Source: Sva-07 sp963728195 (GTDB lineage Bacteria; Actinomycetota; Acidimicrobiia; Acidimicrobiales; Ilumatobacteraceae). Taken from it: 64,000 nt of DNA. Position 1 is the first letter of the stretch. Every line of letters starts with the position of its first letter. The position numbers and the translations under genes are program-made. The DNA lies in the NCBI GenBank assembly GCA_963728195.1, contig CAVSIX010000005.1, forward strand, positions 124,001-188,000, given 5' to 3'. Positions 40,801 through 48,722 of the stretch are shown here, one piece after another. Below the pieces are notes generated by a model that was not told the origin of the DNA, made no database searches, and saw only the letters and a program-made list of their open reading frames with translations.

Positions 40801-43273
40801 CGACGAGGCCGAGCGGCGCGAGGCCGACGCGATCGCAACGGCCACGCGTCGCCGTCATCACCTGGTGGTCGTCTTCGCGATGCTGGCTGCCGTCGCCGTC
40901 GGCGTGGCCGCGATTGCGATCGTGCTCCGCAACCGAGCCGATGAGGCAGCGATCGCTGCAGGGCTCGCAGTCGACGAAGCCGAGTCGCAACGCGCGATTG
41001 CCGAACGTGCGACCGGCGAGGCCGAGCAGTTGCGAACGGCGGCCGAGCGGCGCGCTCTGGTCGACCGCGCACGCGCTGCGGGTCTCACCGCTGCCGACAT
41101 CGCCGACGAGGACCCCGAAGCGGCCGTGATCGTCGGCCTGGAGGGCGCAGCCCTCGCCGACGAGGTCGCAGAGGCGGTACCGGAGGTGATCCGTGGGCTC
41201 TGGCACGCCGTCAGCGCCCAGTGGGCGAAGACCCGGTTCGTCGAGATGCGTTTCGACGCCGGGCGGCAGAAGTTCGGAAGTTTCGGGCAGGGCGTCTCCG
41301 TCTCACCGGATGGTCGACGGGGTGTCTCGACGGTGGCGGACGAGGTCGTCGGGCGCAGTGAACTGCTCGGCGGCAGGAGCGCATCGACATGGACGTCGGC
41401 GACCGCAGTCACCGATCTCGCCACCGGCGAGGTGGTCAGCACGCTGGCGAACGGCGACGGACTGCCCCTGTACTCCACGTGGGATCCGGCGACCGGTGAG
41501 GTGGTCACTGCGAACGGCGACGGGTCGGTGACCTGGTGGGATTCCTCGAGCGGCGAGGCGGTCCATCGCGAGCAGCTCACTGACGGGCCGCTGTGGCACG
41601 TGGCGGTCGACGGCGCCCACCTCGCAACCTCCGAGAACATCGACGACGTCGATGGACGGTCGATCGCCGTGCTCCGTGATCGTGCGACCCTGCAGCCGAT
41701 CGTCGAGGTGCCCGATGCGCTCTGGTCGACACTGTCACCCAACGGCAGGTGGTGGGCGACGGCTTCGATGCAGGGCGAGATCGTGTTCCACGACGTGCGC
41801 AACGGCGCCGAGGTGTTCCGCACGCAGCCGACGGGGTGGGCGCAGAATGTGCTGACGGCGGCGGACTGGGCGGGTGACGACGACGCGATGTGGCTCGTGC
41901 GCGGCAGCGCACTACTGCGCATCGACCTCGCGGCCGGTGGAGCCGAGTCGGTCGTGTCGCCTGACGTCGTCGCCGAGAGTGGCTCGTCGACCGAGCGCTC
42001 GTGGGCTGGTGCGCCGCCGCACGTGCGGACGAGCCCTGACGGCAGACTGCTCGCCGTCGGAGCTTCGAACACCCGCGTCTACATCCGCGGCGTCGACGAT
42101 GATCAGCGGCTCGCAATTCTGGAGGGCCACCGAGCTCCGGTCGATGCGGTGGACTGGTTGCCCGACGGTTCGGGTCTCGTGTCGGTCGACCAGTCGGGCA
42201 CCGCAGTGGTCTGGGACCTCGCGGGATCCAATCGGCCGCCGCTGCCGTCGGTCAGCACGAGCGAGAATCCGATCACGCATGCGCGATTCGCAGGCGGTCT
42301 GGTGCTCCTGGCAGGTCGCTCCGGGTCGGGCGTCCTCGTCGACGCCTCCTCGGGCCGAAACGTGCTCGAGTTCGGGCTGGCGACGGCGCGTGAAGATCTC
42401 GCTGTGGTGGCGAACGAGACGGTCGGAGTCTTCGTTGCGCCGTCCGACGGCGGCCTGCGCCTCTACGACGTCGGCGAGGGCCGGTGGATCCGCGAGTTCG
42501 TCGTCGACGGGATCGATCGACCACTGGCGCTGTCGGAGGACGGTACGAAGCTGCTCGCAGGAACGTCGGCGTCGTCGGCGGCCGGAGACGAGCCGGCCAC
42601 GGTCATGATCGACACGACGACGGGCGACGTGCTGTGGCGTTTCGATCGGTTCTTCACGGACTCGGCACTCTTCGTCGGCGACGACGTCATGGTGGCGGGA
42701 TTCAGAAGCCAGAGATATGTGAACTGGCTGATTGCACTCGATGCGTCAACCGGGCAACGGCTCGCCGAGAGCACGAGATCGTGGACGACCCTCGCGATGG
42801 CGGCGTCGCCCGATGGCCGACAGATCGCGACCGTACGCAGCGACGGTCGGATCTCGATGTACGACCTCGAGCTGTTCCTCGACAGTCCGACGCGCCGAGC
42901 GCCGGCGGCCTTGGACACGGCCGACGAGCCCGTGAACCAGCTCGTCTACTCGACGGACGGAGGCACCCTGTTCGGTGCGGGGCGCGACGGTGCGGTGCGA
43001 GCGTGGGACGCTTCGACGCTCGAGGAGCTCTGGTCCCTCGACGCCGGAGCGTCGACGTCGGGGCCCTGGGTTCACGACGATCTGTTGTGGTTCGCAGTGC
43101 CGATCGACGCACCTACGGGCGACGGCGACGGCGGGTTCGGTCTGGCGGCGATCCCGTTCGATCAGGAGTCGATCGCCGAGTGGGCCGCCACGACGGTCAC
43201 GCGGAATCTCACCGACAGCGAGTGTCAGAAGTACCTCGACGGACGCTGCAACGTCCACTTCGATCTCCCCTGA
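37862..43273 (+). CDS. SARP/BTAD - kinase-like - STAND NTPase - WD40 multidomain protein
   Basis: 1803 residues. In order: OmpR-type winged helix (about 43-130), BTAD domain (about 137-285), Ser/Thr kinase-like domain (about 305-535), novel-STAND NTPase from NPYKGLRAFAEVDADDYFGR (553), with Walker A GPSGSGKSS (593-601) and Walker B LLVIDQFEELF (679-689), one membrane helix (about 1000-1023), an Ala/Glu coiled coil, and a WD40-like propeller (about 1115-1790). The kinase region keeps Lys 335 (EVAVK) and DFG (446-448), but the loop reads HGDLNSTK where HRDLKPxN is expected, and the Gly-rich loop is LGADDIG. The start could be 37862 or ATG 37904. No partner gene is adjacent. Confidence 0.88.
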   Translation: MPRADPTHRLNGPTMATPHSTDLHPTTAAPSREAAPDDSQVASVQVLGPLSVRIGGRPVDVGGPKPTLLLALLVARAGAVVSWHALIDGLWGDDPPPTARKAVQVHVSNLRRTLGDDFPLRTSAGGYLLDADAVSIDAQRFERTVDSAGRTVSSDPAAAAAGLRDALAWWSGPAYAGLGDCDALAPTIARLTELRLHAQSLWYEARLRLGQHVEIVGDLDALTTDHPYREDLRRLHMLALYRSGRQTEALRVYSRTRALLVEELGIEPSAELRELHAKILDQSPDLELVVAVDDELHHDRRRANGYELRDRLGADDIGVVYSAYQTSTGREVAVKVILAEYANRPEFVERFEADAQHVAGLEHPHIVSLYDFWRSPEGAYLVMPYVRGGNLRRSIDSTRWAPAAAMRVLDQVGSALGHAHRRGIVHGDLNSTKVLLDDDANAYLFDFGIARRRRSADAASDQGVVDDIRAFGLLVHELFTGSRTGADEPMDSVHWTRDDLPQGLDDVIARAMHADPARRYGRIGDCVRALRQVFGADVTTGPAPPDVDVDVRNPYKGLRAFAEVDADDYFGRDRLVEELWQRTSLNHLTVVVGPSGSGKSSLVKAGLVPRVRREGLRPGRPTLVTEMYPGSYPFEELEAALLRVAVDRPVDLLADLVADDRGLLRATKQILPDDDSDLLLVIDQFEELFSLTADASVRRSFLDSLVTIGRDDRSRVSAVVTMRADFFDHPLEHAAFGELMAAGLVTVAVPDQDDLARAISEPARAAGLELEAGLVPIITRDVAGEPGALPLMQYALTELVGARDGRQLTIDAYERTGGVIGALSSRAEDIFLGLPASARHVAEEVFVHLVAVDEDSDDTRRRVRRSELDAMGFNGTALDVVISAFGSFRLLSFDHDPVTRGQTIEVAHEALIREWPRFRDWIDERREGLVLQRRLQLAAADWERNGRDVSFLLRGGRLEQYQRWAESTDLRVTVHEREFLDEAERREADAIATATRRRHHLVVVFAMLAAVAVGVAAIAIVLRNRADEAAIAAGLAVDEAESQRAIAERATGEAEQLRTAAERRALVDRARAAGLTAADIADEDPEAAVIVGLEGAALADEVAEAVPEVIRGLWHAVSAQWAKTRFVEMRFDAGRQKFGSFGQGVSVSPDGRRGVSTVADEVVGRSELLGGRSASTWTSATAVTDLATGEVVSTLANGDGLPLYSTWDPATGEVVTANGDGSVTWWDSSSGEAVHREQLTDGPLWHVAVDGAHLATSENIDDVDGRSIAVLRDRATLQPIVEVPDALWSTLSPNGRWWATASMQGEIVFHDVRNGAEVFRTQPTGWAQNVLTAADWAGDDDAMWLVRGSALLRIDLAAGGAESVVSPDVVAESGSSTERSWAGAPPHVRTSPDGRLLAVGASNTRVYIRGVDDDQRLAILEGHRAPVDAVDWLPDGSGLVSVDQSGTAVVWDLAGSNRPPLPSVSTSENPITHARFAGGLVLLAGRSGSGVLVDASSGRNVLEFGLATAREDLAVVANETVGVFVAPSDGGLRLYDVGEGRWIREFVVDGIDRPLALSEDGTKLLAGTSASSAAGDEPATVMIDTTTGDVLWRFDRFFTDSALFVGDDVMVAGFRSQRYVNWLIALDASTGQRLAESTRSWTTLAMAASPDGRQIATVRSDGRISMYDLELFLDSPTRRAPAALDTADEPVNQLVYSTDGGTLFGAGRDGAVRAWDASTLEELWSLDAGASTSGPWVHDDLLWFAVPIDAPTGDGDGGFGLAAIPFDQESIAEWAATTVTRNLTDSECQKYLDGRCNVHFDLP

Positions 43274-43281
43274 CCGCAACG

Positions 43282-43352
43282 CTCCCCGTTTGGTTTGCGT
43301 CGAAATTCCGGTGGGCCGCCCCACCGAAACCCTCACGCAAACGTGATGGGGA
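43282..43352. repeat. Nested double-hairpin element, copy 1
   Basis: CTCCCC (43282-43287) pairs with GGGGAG (43347-43352); GTTTGCGT (43293-43300) with ACGCAAAC (43335-43342); and inside these CGGTGGG with CCCACCG around a short loop. It lies between the convergent stops of the giant regulator and otsB and contributes the last codons and stop of otsB. Probably a bidirectional terminator that is also a dispersed repeat (other copies at 59312 and 61071). Confidence 0.85.
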
Positions 43353-44100
43353 GTGCCTCGAGGAGGGTGAGGACGGCATCGGGGTCGGCGAGGCGGTGGC
43401 GCGCGATCGTGTCGGCGCCGCCGACCTTGATCGTGACGTCGTCGGCTCCGAGCCGGGCGAACGCCTCTTCGTCGGTCACGTCGTCGCCGATGAAGACGGT
43501 CGTGGCGACACCCAGACGGTCGGCCAACTCCACGAGCGCGCTGCCCTTGTCGGCGTGGCGGGCGAAGGCCTCCAGCACGCCGCTGCCCGCCTTGGTCGTC
43601 GCTCCGTCGATCGCACCCGCATCGTCGGTGAGTTCCGCGAGTGCGGCGGCTGCGGATGCGTCGTCCGCCTCGCGCACGTGGAGCACGACGCTGGCCGGCT
43701 TGTGTTCCACCCAGGCGCCCTCGCCGGCGCGTTCGGCTGCTCGGGTGGCGGCAGCTTCGAGCCGTTCCAGCCGGTCCTGCTCGTCGTCGCTGAGCGGTGC
43801 CAGCGGCCGGTCGCGGGTCTCCATGCCGTGCGAGCCGATCACGGCCACGTCGTCGCCGAAGCCGAACTGGCGCAGCCCGGCGAGAGAACGGCCGGAGACG
43901 ACCGCGACGTGCACGCCGTCGATCCGGGCCGCGAGGCTGACCGCAGGCCCCATCCCGCCGAGCAGGACGGCGTCGTCGGCGTGGTCGACGATGGGGGCGA
44001 GCACCCCGTCGACGTCGAGTCCGATCAGCATCGGTCGTGGGCGGGATGCGACGAGGCGGGCGATGTCGACCGGGTCGTCATAGTCGTCGTAGACGGTCAC
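43333..44100 (-). CDS. otsB: Trehalose-6-phosphate phosphatase
   Basis: HAD-type phosphatase producing trehalose. 255 residues with GLDVDGVLAPIV (nucleophile Asp and second Asp), VVSGRSLAGL, GSHGMETRD, the Lys in AGSGVLEAFARHADKGSAL, and FIGDDVTDEEAF (metal-binding Asp pair). It starts at GTG 44100, 13 nt after the otsA stop. Its last residues, PITFA, and its stop come from the nested hairpin element, so the C-terminus has been set by that repeat. Confidence 0.92.
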   Translation of the reverse strand: MTVYDDYDDPVDIARLVASRPRPMLIGLDVDGVLAPIVDHADDAVLLGGMGPAVSLAARIDGVHVAVVSGRSLAGLRQFGFGDDVAVIGSHGMETRDRPLAPLSDDEQDRLERLEAAATRAAERAGEGAWVEHKPASVVLHVREADDASAAAALAELTDDAGAIDGATTKAGSGVLEAFARHADKGSALVELADRLGVATTVFIGDDVTDEEAFARLGADDVTIKVGGADTIARHRLADPDAVLTLLEALPITFA

Positions 44101-44113
44101 GACGCCAGTCTGC

Positions 44114-45550
44114 TCAGTCGGATGAGGCCGGGGGAGAACCGGCGGCGGCGAGCTGCGACAGGAACCGGTCGGCCCAGCCCTTGACGTCGCTCTTGCGGAT
44201 CTGATCGCGCAGTCCCGCCATCCGGCTGCGGCGCTCGTGACGGTCCATCTCGACGGCGGTGATGATCGCCTGTTGCAGTGCGTGATCGTCGTGCGGGTTG
44301 ACCAGCACGGCGTCGGTCAGCTCGTCGGCGGCACCGGCGAACTCCGACAGCACGAGCACACCGTCGCCGTCGATGTGCGACGCGGCGTACTCCTTGGCGA
44401 CGAGGTTCATGCCGTCGCGGAACGGCGTCACGAGCATCACGTCGCCGGCGCGGTACAGAGCGATCAGCTCATCGAACGGCAGCGTCTGGTACAGGTAGTG
44501 GACCACCGGCAGTCCGAGGCGGCTGAAGCGACCGTTGATCTCGCCGACCAGCCGCTCGACCTCGTGGCGTTCGTCCTGGTAGTGCTCGACGGCCTCACGG
44601 GTGGGTGTTGCGACCTGCACCAGCACGTGGCGCTCGGGGTCCAGTTCACCGGATTCGAGCAGCGCAGCGAACGCCTTGAGCCGAAGGCCGATGCCCTTGG
44701 TGTAGTCGAGGCGATCGACACCGAGCAGGATCACCTCGGGGTCACCCAAGCGCGCGCGGATCTGACTCATCCGCTGACGCGCCGAGCGGCCGGCGGCGAC
44801 CCCTTCGACCTCGCCGACGTCGATCGAGATCGGGAACGCACCGACGATCGTGCGCCCGGCGGCGTGCTCGATCATGTTGTCGTGGTCGTCGACGCCGAGC
44901 AGCTCGTGTGCGGCGGCGGCGAAGTTGGTGGCGTCCTTCGGACGCTGGAATCCGATCAGGTCGCAGCCGAGCAGCCCGGCGACGACGTCGGTGCGCCACG
45001 GCAGCCGGGAGAACAGTTCGTACGGCGGGAACGGGATGTGCAGGAAGAACCCGATGGTGACGTCGTCGCGCCGCTGGCGCAGCATCGCCGGGACGAGCTG
45101 CAGCTGGTAGTCGTGGATCCACACGATCGATTCGGTGGGGGCGACGTCGGCGATCGTGGCGGCGAAGCGCTCGTTGACGGCGACGTAGGCGTCCCACTGC
45201 TCGCTCGAGTAGGTCGACTCGCGCAGTGCGTCGTGGTAGAGCGGCCACAGTGCATCGTTCGAGAAGCCCTCGTAGTAGAGCTCGATCTCCTCGGCGCTGA
45301 TCGGCACGGGGTACAGGTCGACGCCTTCGACCTCGAACGGTTCGGTGTCGTCGTCGGAGTTGCCGGTCCATCCCACCCATGTGCCACCGGTGTCGCGCAA
45401 CATCGGTAACAGTGCGCGCACGAGCCCGCCGGGGCTCGCCGTCCAGCCGTCGTCGGTGCGCATCACCGGCAGCCGGTTGGCGGCCACGACGATCGGGCGT
45501 TCGGGCAGGGGCGCCTCGTGGGCGAGCGGGAAGTCGGGGGGAAGGCTCAT
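44114..45550 (-). CDS. otsA: Trehalose-6-phosphate synthase
   Basis: GT20 enzyme joining UDP-glucose and glucose-6-phosphate. 478 residues with VVAANRLPV, WVGWTGNSDDD, WIHDYQLQLVPAMLR, FFLHIPFPPYELF, GVDRLDYTKGIGLRLKAF and TPFRDGMNLVAKEYAA, all GT20 signatures. ATG 45550 overlaps the metB stop (ATGA on the minus strand), and otsB follows. Trehalose protects against osmotic and desiccation stress; coupling to a sulfur amino-acid gene is unusual. Confidence 0.95.
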   Translation of the reverse strand: MSLPPDFPLAHEAPLPERPIVVAANRLPVMRTDDGWTASPGGLVRALLPMLRDTGGTWVGWTGNSDDDTEPFEVEGVDLYPVPISAEEIELYYEGFSNDALWPLYHDALRESTYSSEQWDAYVAVNERFAATIADVAPTESIVWIHDYQLQLVPAMLRQRRDDVTIGFFLHIPFPPYELFSRLPWRTDVVAGLLGCDLIGFQRPKDATNFAAAAHELLGVDDHDNMIEHAAGRTIVGAFPISIDVGEVEGVAAGRSARQRMSQIRARLGDPEVILLGVDRLDYTKGIGLRLKAFAALLESGELDPERHVLVQVATPTREAVEHYQDERHEVERLVGEINGRFSRLGLPVVHYLYQTLPFDELIALYRAGDVMLVTPFRDGMNLVAKEYAASHIDGDGVLVLSEFAGAADELTDAVLVNPHDDHALQQAIITAVEMDRHERRSRMAGLRDQIRKSDVKGWADRFLSQLAAAGSPPASSD

Positions 45551-46713
45551 TCGATACGCGAGAGTGCTTGTTCGAGGTCGGCGACCAGGTCGGCGGCGTC
45601 CTCGATGCCCACCGACAGCCGCACGAGGTTGTCGGGCACTTCGAGCGGCGAGCCGGCCGCAGATGCGTGGGTCATCGCCCCCGGATGCTCGATCAGGCTC
45701 TCGACGGCACCGAGCGACTCGGCGAGCGTGAAGACGTCGGTGGACGCAGCAACGGTCATCGCCGCGTCCCTGCCCGCTCGGACCGTGAACGACACCATCC
45801 CGCCGAAATCTCGCATCTGCTTGGCGGCTGCGGCATGGCCGGGATGGTCGGGCAGCTGCGGGTACAGCACCCGGTCGACGGCCGGGTGCCCGATCAGCAG
45901 ATCGACGACCGCACGGGCGTTCTCGCAATGACGGTCCATCCGCACGGCGAGCGTCTTGACGCCGCGCAGCACCAGGTAGCAGTCGAACGGCGCCGGGACC
46001 GCACCGGCGGCGTTCTGCGTGAAGCGCAGCCGGTCGGCGAGCTCGTCGTCGTTCACTGCGACGAAGCCGCCGATCACGTCGCTGTGGCCACCGAGGTACT
46101 TCGTGGCCGAGTGCACCACGAGGTCGGCGCCGAGCGTCAGCGGTCGTTGCAGGTACGGCGTGGCGAAGGTGTTGTCGACGACCGTGATCGCACCGCGGTT
46201 CGCCGCGATCTCGGCGATTGCCTCGATGTCGAAGCACGTCAGCAACGGGTTGGTCGGGGTCTCCAGCCACACCATGCCGACGTCGTCGGGCCAGTTGGCC
46301 CGCAGCCCGTCGAGATCGGTGAGGTCGACCGCGGTCCACGGGAACCCGAGCGGGCTCCAGACCTTGGAGATCAGCCGGAACGTGCCACCGTAGGCATCGT
46401 TGCCGAGCAGGATCCGTTGGCCCGGACGGAGCAGCCGCAGGATGTTGTCCTCGGCGGCGAGACCGCTGGCGAATGCGAGGCCGTGCGTGGCGTCCTCCAG
46501 CGACGCCACCTGGGCTTCGACCGCCGAGCGCGTCGGGTTGCCGGAGCGGGAGTACTCGAATCCCTTGTGCTCGCCGACGCCGTCCTGGGCGAACGTCGTC
46601 GACAACGAGATCGGCGTGACCACTGCGCCGGTGGTCGGTTCGGGATCCTGGCCGGCGTGGATCGCGCGGGTGGCGAATCCGTGGCGAGTGGTGGCTTCGT
46701 CGAGATCACCCAT
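45547..46713 (-). CDS. metB: Cystathionine gamma-synthase/lyase family PLP enzyme
   Basis: Trans-sulfuration enzyme of 388 residues. HAGQDPEPTTGAVVTPISLS at the start, FEYSRSGNPTRSAVE, WLETPTNPLL, VVDNTFATPYLQRPL and the PLP Lys in HSATKYLGGHSDVIGG are all present. Sequence alone does not separate gamma-synthase (cysteine to cystathionine) from gamma-lyase (cystathionine to cysteine). Following cystathionine beta-synthase, the lyase direction would complete homocysteine-to-cysteine conversion. ATG 46713 lies inside the last codons of the upstream gene; minus-strand TACGGT (46722-46727) could act as an internal promoter. Confidence 0.88.
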   Translation of the reverse strand: MGDLDEATTRHGFATRAIHAGQDPEPTTGAVVTPISLSTTFAQDGVGEHKGFEYSRSGNPTRSAVEAQVASLEDATHGLAFASGLAAEDNILRLLRPGQRILLGNDAYGGTFRLISKVWSPLGFPWTAVDLTDLDGLRANWPDDVGMVWLETPTNPLLTCFDIEAIAEIAANRGAITVVDNTFATPYLQRPLTLGADLVVHSATKYLGGHSDVIGGFVAVNDDELADRLRFTQNAAGAVPAPFDCYLVLRGVKTLAVRMDRHCENARAVVDLLIGHPAVDRVLYPQLPDHPGHAAAAKQMRDFGGMVSFTVRAGRDAAMTVAASTDVFTLAESLGAVESLIEHPGAMTHASAAGSPLEVPDNLVRLSVGIEDAADLVADLEQALSRIE

Positions 46714-48154
46714 CGTCAGACACCGTACCGGAGCCACCCTCGAGGGCGGCTTCGGCGACGGCGCTGAAGTAGGCAAGTACATCCGTACGGGTGAGCACAC
46801 TCAACGGTCGACCGCCCGACAGCACGAGCAGCGCCGGTGCGGTCTCGAGCATCGCGACGGCCAACTCCAGCTTCTGGCCGACGCCGATCGTCGGGAGCTT
46901 GGGGCCCATCACCTTCTCGACGGGGGTGGACATGACGCCCGGATCGCGATGGATGGCCTCCATCAACTCGAGTTCGTCGATCGAGCCGGACACCTCGGCG
47001 GCGGCGAACGGTGGCGTGTTCTTGCACACCGGCAGCTGGCTGACGCCGGTGGAGCGCATCAACTCGATCGCCTCGGACACGAGCTGCTGGGGGTTGACGT
47101 ACAGCAGGTTCTCGATCGACGCATTGCGGGTGTCGAGCACGGCCCCGACGCACTGTTCGCACTCGCGCAGGAAGCCGAAGTTGGCCATCCAGTCGTCGTC
47201 GAACACCCGCGACAGGTAGCCGCGGCCGGTGTCGGGGTTGAACACGACCACGACGTCGTCCGGTCCGGCAGCCTTGGCGACCTTGATCGCCGCTGCGACG
47301 GCCATGCCGCCCGAGCCGCCGATCAGGATCCCTTCGCGTTGGCTGACGTAGCGGGCGGTGAGGAAGCTCTCCTCGTCGCTGATCGGGATGATGTCGTCGA
47401 GCAACTCCGGCTCCCACGCCGCTGGGAAGAAGTCCTCGCCGACGCCTTCGACGAGGTAGGGCCGCCCCGACCCTCCGGAGAACACCGAGCCCTCGGGGTC
47501 GGCGGCGATGATCTTGATCTCGGGGTTCATCGACTTGAGGTAGCGGGCGACGCCCGTGATCGACCCGCACGTGCCGGCGCCGGCGATGAAGTGGGTGATG
47601 CGTCCCGCGGTCTGGCGCCAGATCTCGGGACCCGTGGTCTTCACGTGGGCCTCGGGATTGTGCGGGTTCTCGTACTGGTTGGGCCGGAACGCACCGAGTT
47701 CCTGGGTGAGGCGCTCGGCGACGCTGTAGTAACTCTGCGGGTCGTCGGGTTCGACGGCCACCGGGCACACGACCACTTCGGCGCCGTAGGCACGCAGCAG
47801 TGACACCTTCTCCGGCGCGACCTTGTCGGTCATGACGAACACGCAGTGATAGCCGCGCTGGGCAGCGACGATCGCGAGACCGACGCCGGTGTTGCCGCTC
47901 GTCGGTTCGACGATCGTGCCGCCCGGCTGGAGGAGACCGTCGCGTTCGGCGGCGAGAATCATCTCCAGCGCCGGGCGATCCTTCGCAGAACCACCCGGAT
48001 TCGTCGCCTCGTTCTTCATCGCGAACACGCAGTCGATGCCTTCGAGCTCGCTGAGGCGCTTGAGGCGGATCAGCGGTGTGTTGCCGATCGTGTCGATCAC
48101 CGAGTCGACGATCTCGGTGCCGGCGAGTCGAGCGTCGGAGCCGGCGTCGGTCAT
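46706..48154 (-). CDS. Cystathionine beta-synthase
   Basis: PLP enzyme condensing serine and homocysteine; 482 residues. The catalytic core has NTPLIRLKRLSELEG, the PLP Lys in NPGGSAKDRPALEM, EPTSGNTGVGLAIVAA and GAGTCGSITGVARYL. The C-terminal ~130 residues hold two CBS motifs (SEAIELMRSTGVSQLPVCKN and ELAVAMLETAPALLVLSGG), as in actinobacterial Cbs rather than the shorter CysK/CysM. ATG 48154 is supported by minus-strand TACTGT (48162-48167), 7 nt before it. Overlaps metB by 8 nt. Confidence 0.93.
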   Translation of the reverse strand: MTDAGSDARLAGTEIVDSVIDTIGNTPLIRLKRLSELEGIDCVFAMKNEATNPGGSAKDRPALEMILAAERDGLLQPGGTIVEPTSGNTGVGLAIVAAQRGYHCVFVMTDKVAPEKVSLLRAYGAEVVVCPVAVEPDDPQSYYSVAERLTQELGAFRPNQYENPHNPEAHVKTTGPEIWRQTAGRITHFIAGAGTCGSITGVARYLKSMNPEIKIIAADPEGSVFSGGSGRPYLVEGVGEDFFPAAWEPELLDDIIPISDEESFLTARYVSQREGILIGGSGGMAVAAAIKVAKAAGPDDVVVVFNPDTGRGYLSRVFDDDWMANFGFLRECEQCVGAVLDTRNASIENLLYVNPQQLVSEAIELMRSTGVSQLPVCKNTPPFAAAEVSGSIDELELMEAIHRDPGVMSTPVEKVMGPKLPTIGVGQKLELAVAMLETAPALLVLSGGRPLSVLTRTDVLAYFSAVAEAALEGGSGTVSDDG

Positions 48155-48161
48155 GGCCGAG

Positions 48162-48167
48162 ACAGTA
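48162..48167 (-). promoter_or_regulatory. Candidate -10 hexamer of a leaderless promoter (cystathionine beta-synthase)
   Basis: TACTGT on the minus strand, 7 nt before the ATG. It would drive the cbs-metB-otsA-otsB set. Confidence 0.5.
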
Positions 48168-48233
48168 CCCGTCGCGACCACATCGGAAAACCGGAGCGCC
48201 CGCGCATCGGATGTCCGTTCGTCCGGCGACCGA

Positions 48234-48587
48234 TCATCCGAAGATCTTGCCGGCGAGACGGCCGGCGATCCCCGGCTCGGGTGGCTCGAAGCCCTCGGGC
48301 AGCAGCTCGGGATGATTCGCGACCAGGTGGGTGACGAGCTCACCGGCCGACGGGTTGACGAAGCCCCGGTCGCCGATCACCACGGTCGGCACGGTCTCGT
48401 TGCCCCTGGCGTGCTGACGAACGATCGCAGCGTCGGCGGGGTCGTCCCAGATGTCGTGCTCGACGCGTTCGATGCCCAGCTGGTCGAGCTTGCGCTGCAA
48501 CATCGAACAGAAGCCGCAGCCCGGCCGCCAGTAGAGGTCGATGCGCGTTGCGGGGGTCGTCGCCGGTGAGGACGTGTCGTCGGCCAT
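48234..48587 (-). CDS. Mycoredoxin-like glutaredoxin
   Basis: Thiol-disulfide oxidoreductase of 117 residues. The thioredoxin-fold active site is WRPGCGFCSMLQRKL (C-G-F-C), and NETVPTVVIGDRGFVNPSA carries the cis-Pro (TVPT) and glutathione/mycothiol-binding loop. Actinobacterial mycoredoxins reduce mycothiol-mixed disulfides; the PIG-L deacetylase at 31773 is compatible with mycothiol use, though not proof. The C-terminal ~30 residues extend past the fold. It ends 79 bp from the cbs start on the same strand. Confidence 0.85.
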   Translation of the reverse strand: MADDTSSPATTPATRIDLYWRPGCGFCSMLQRKLDQLGIERVEHDIWDDPADAAIVRQHARGNETVPTVVIGDRGFVNPSAGELVTHLVANHPELLPEGFEPPEPGIAGRLAGKIFG

Positions 48588-48722
48588 GCCGGGTGCAACG
48601 GTCCCGATGCCGTTCTATTCCCCGGCCCGGGCTGTGGAAGACTCCGGGAACCGGGGGCGCACCGGCGACGTCCAACTCAGAACCGGCGGGTCAGGGGATG
48701 CCGGACGTCGAGAGGGGACGCG

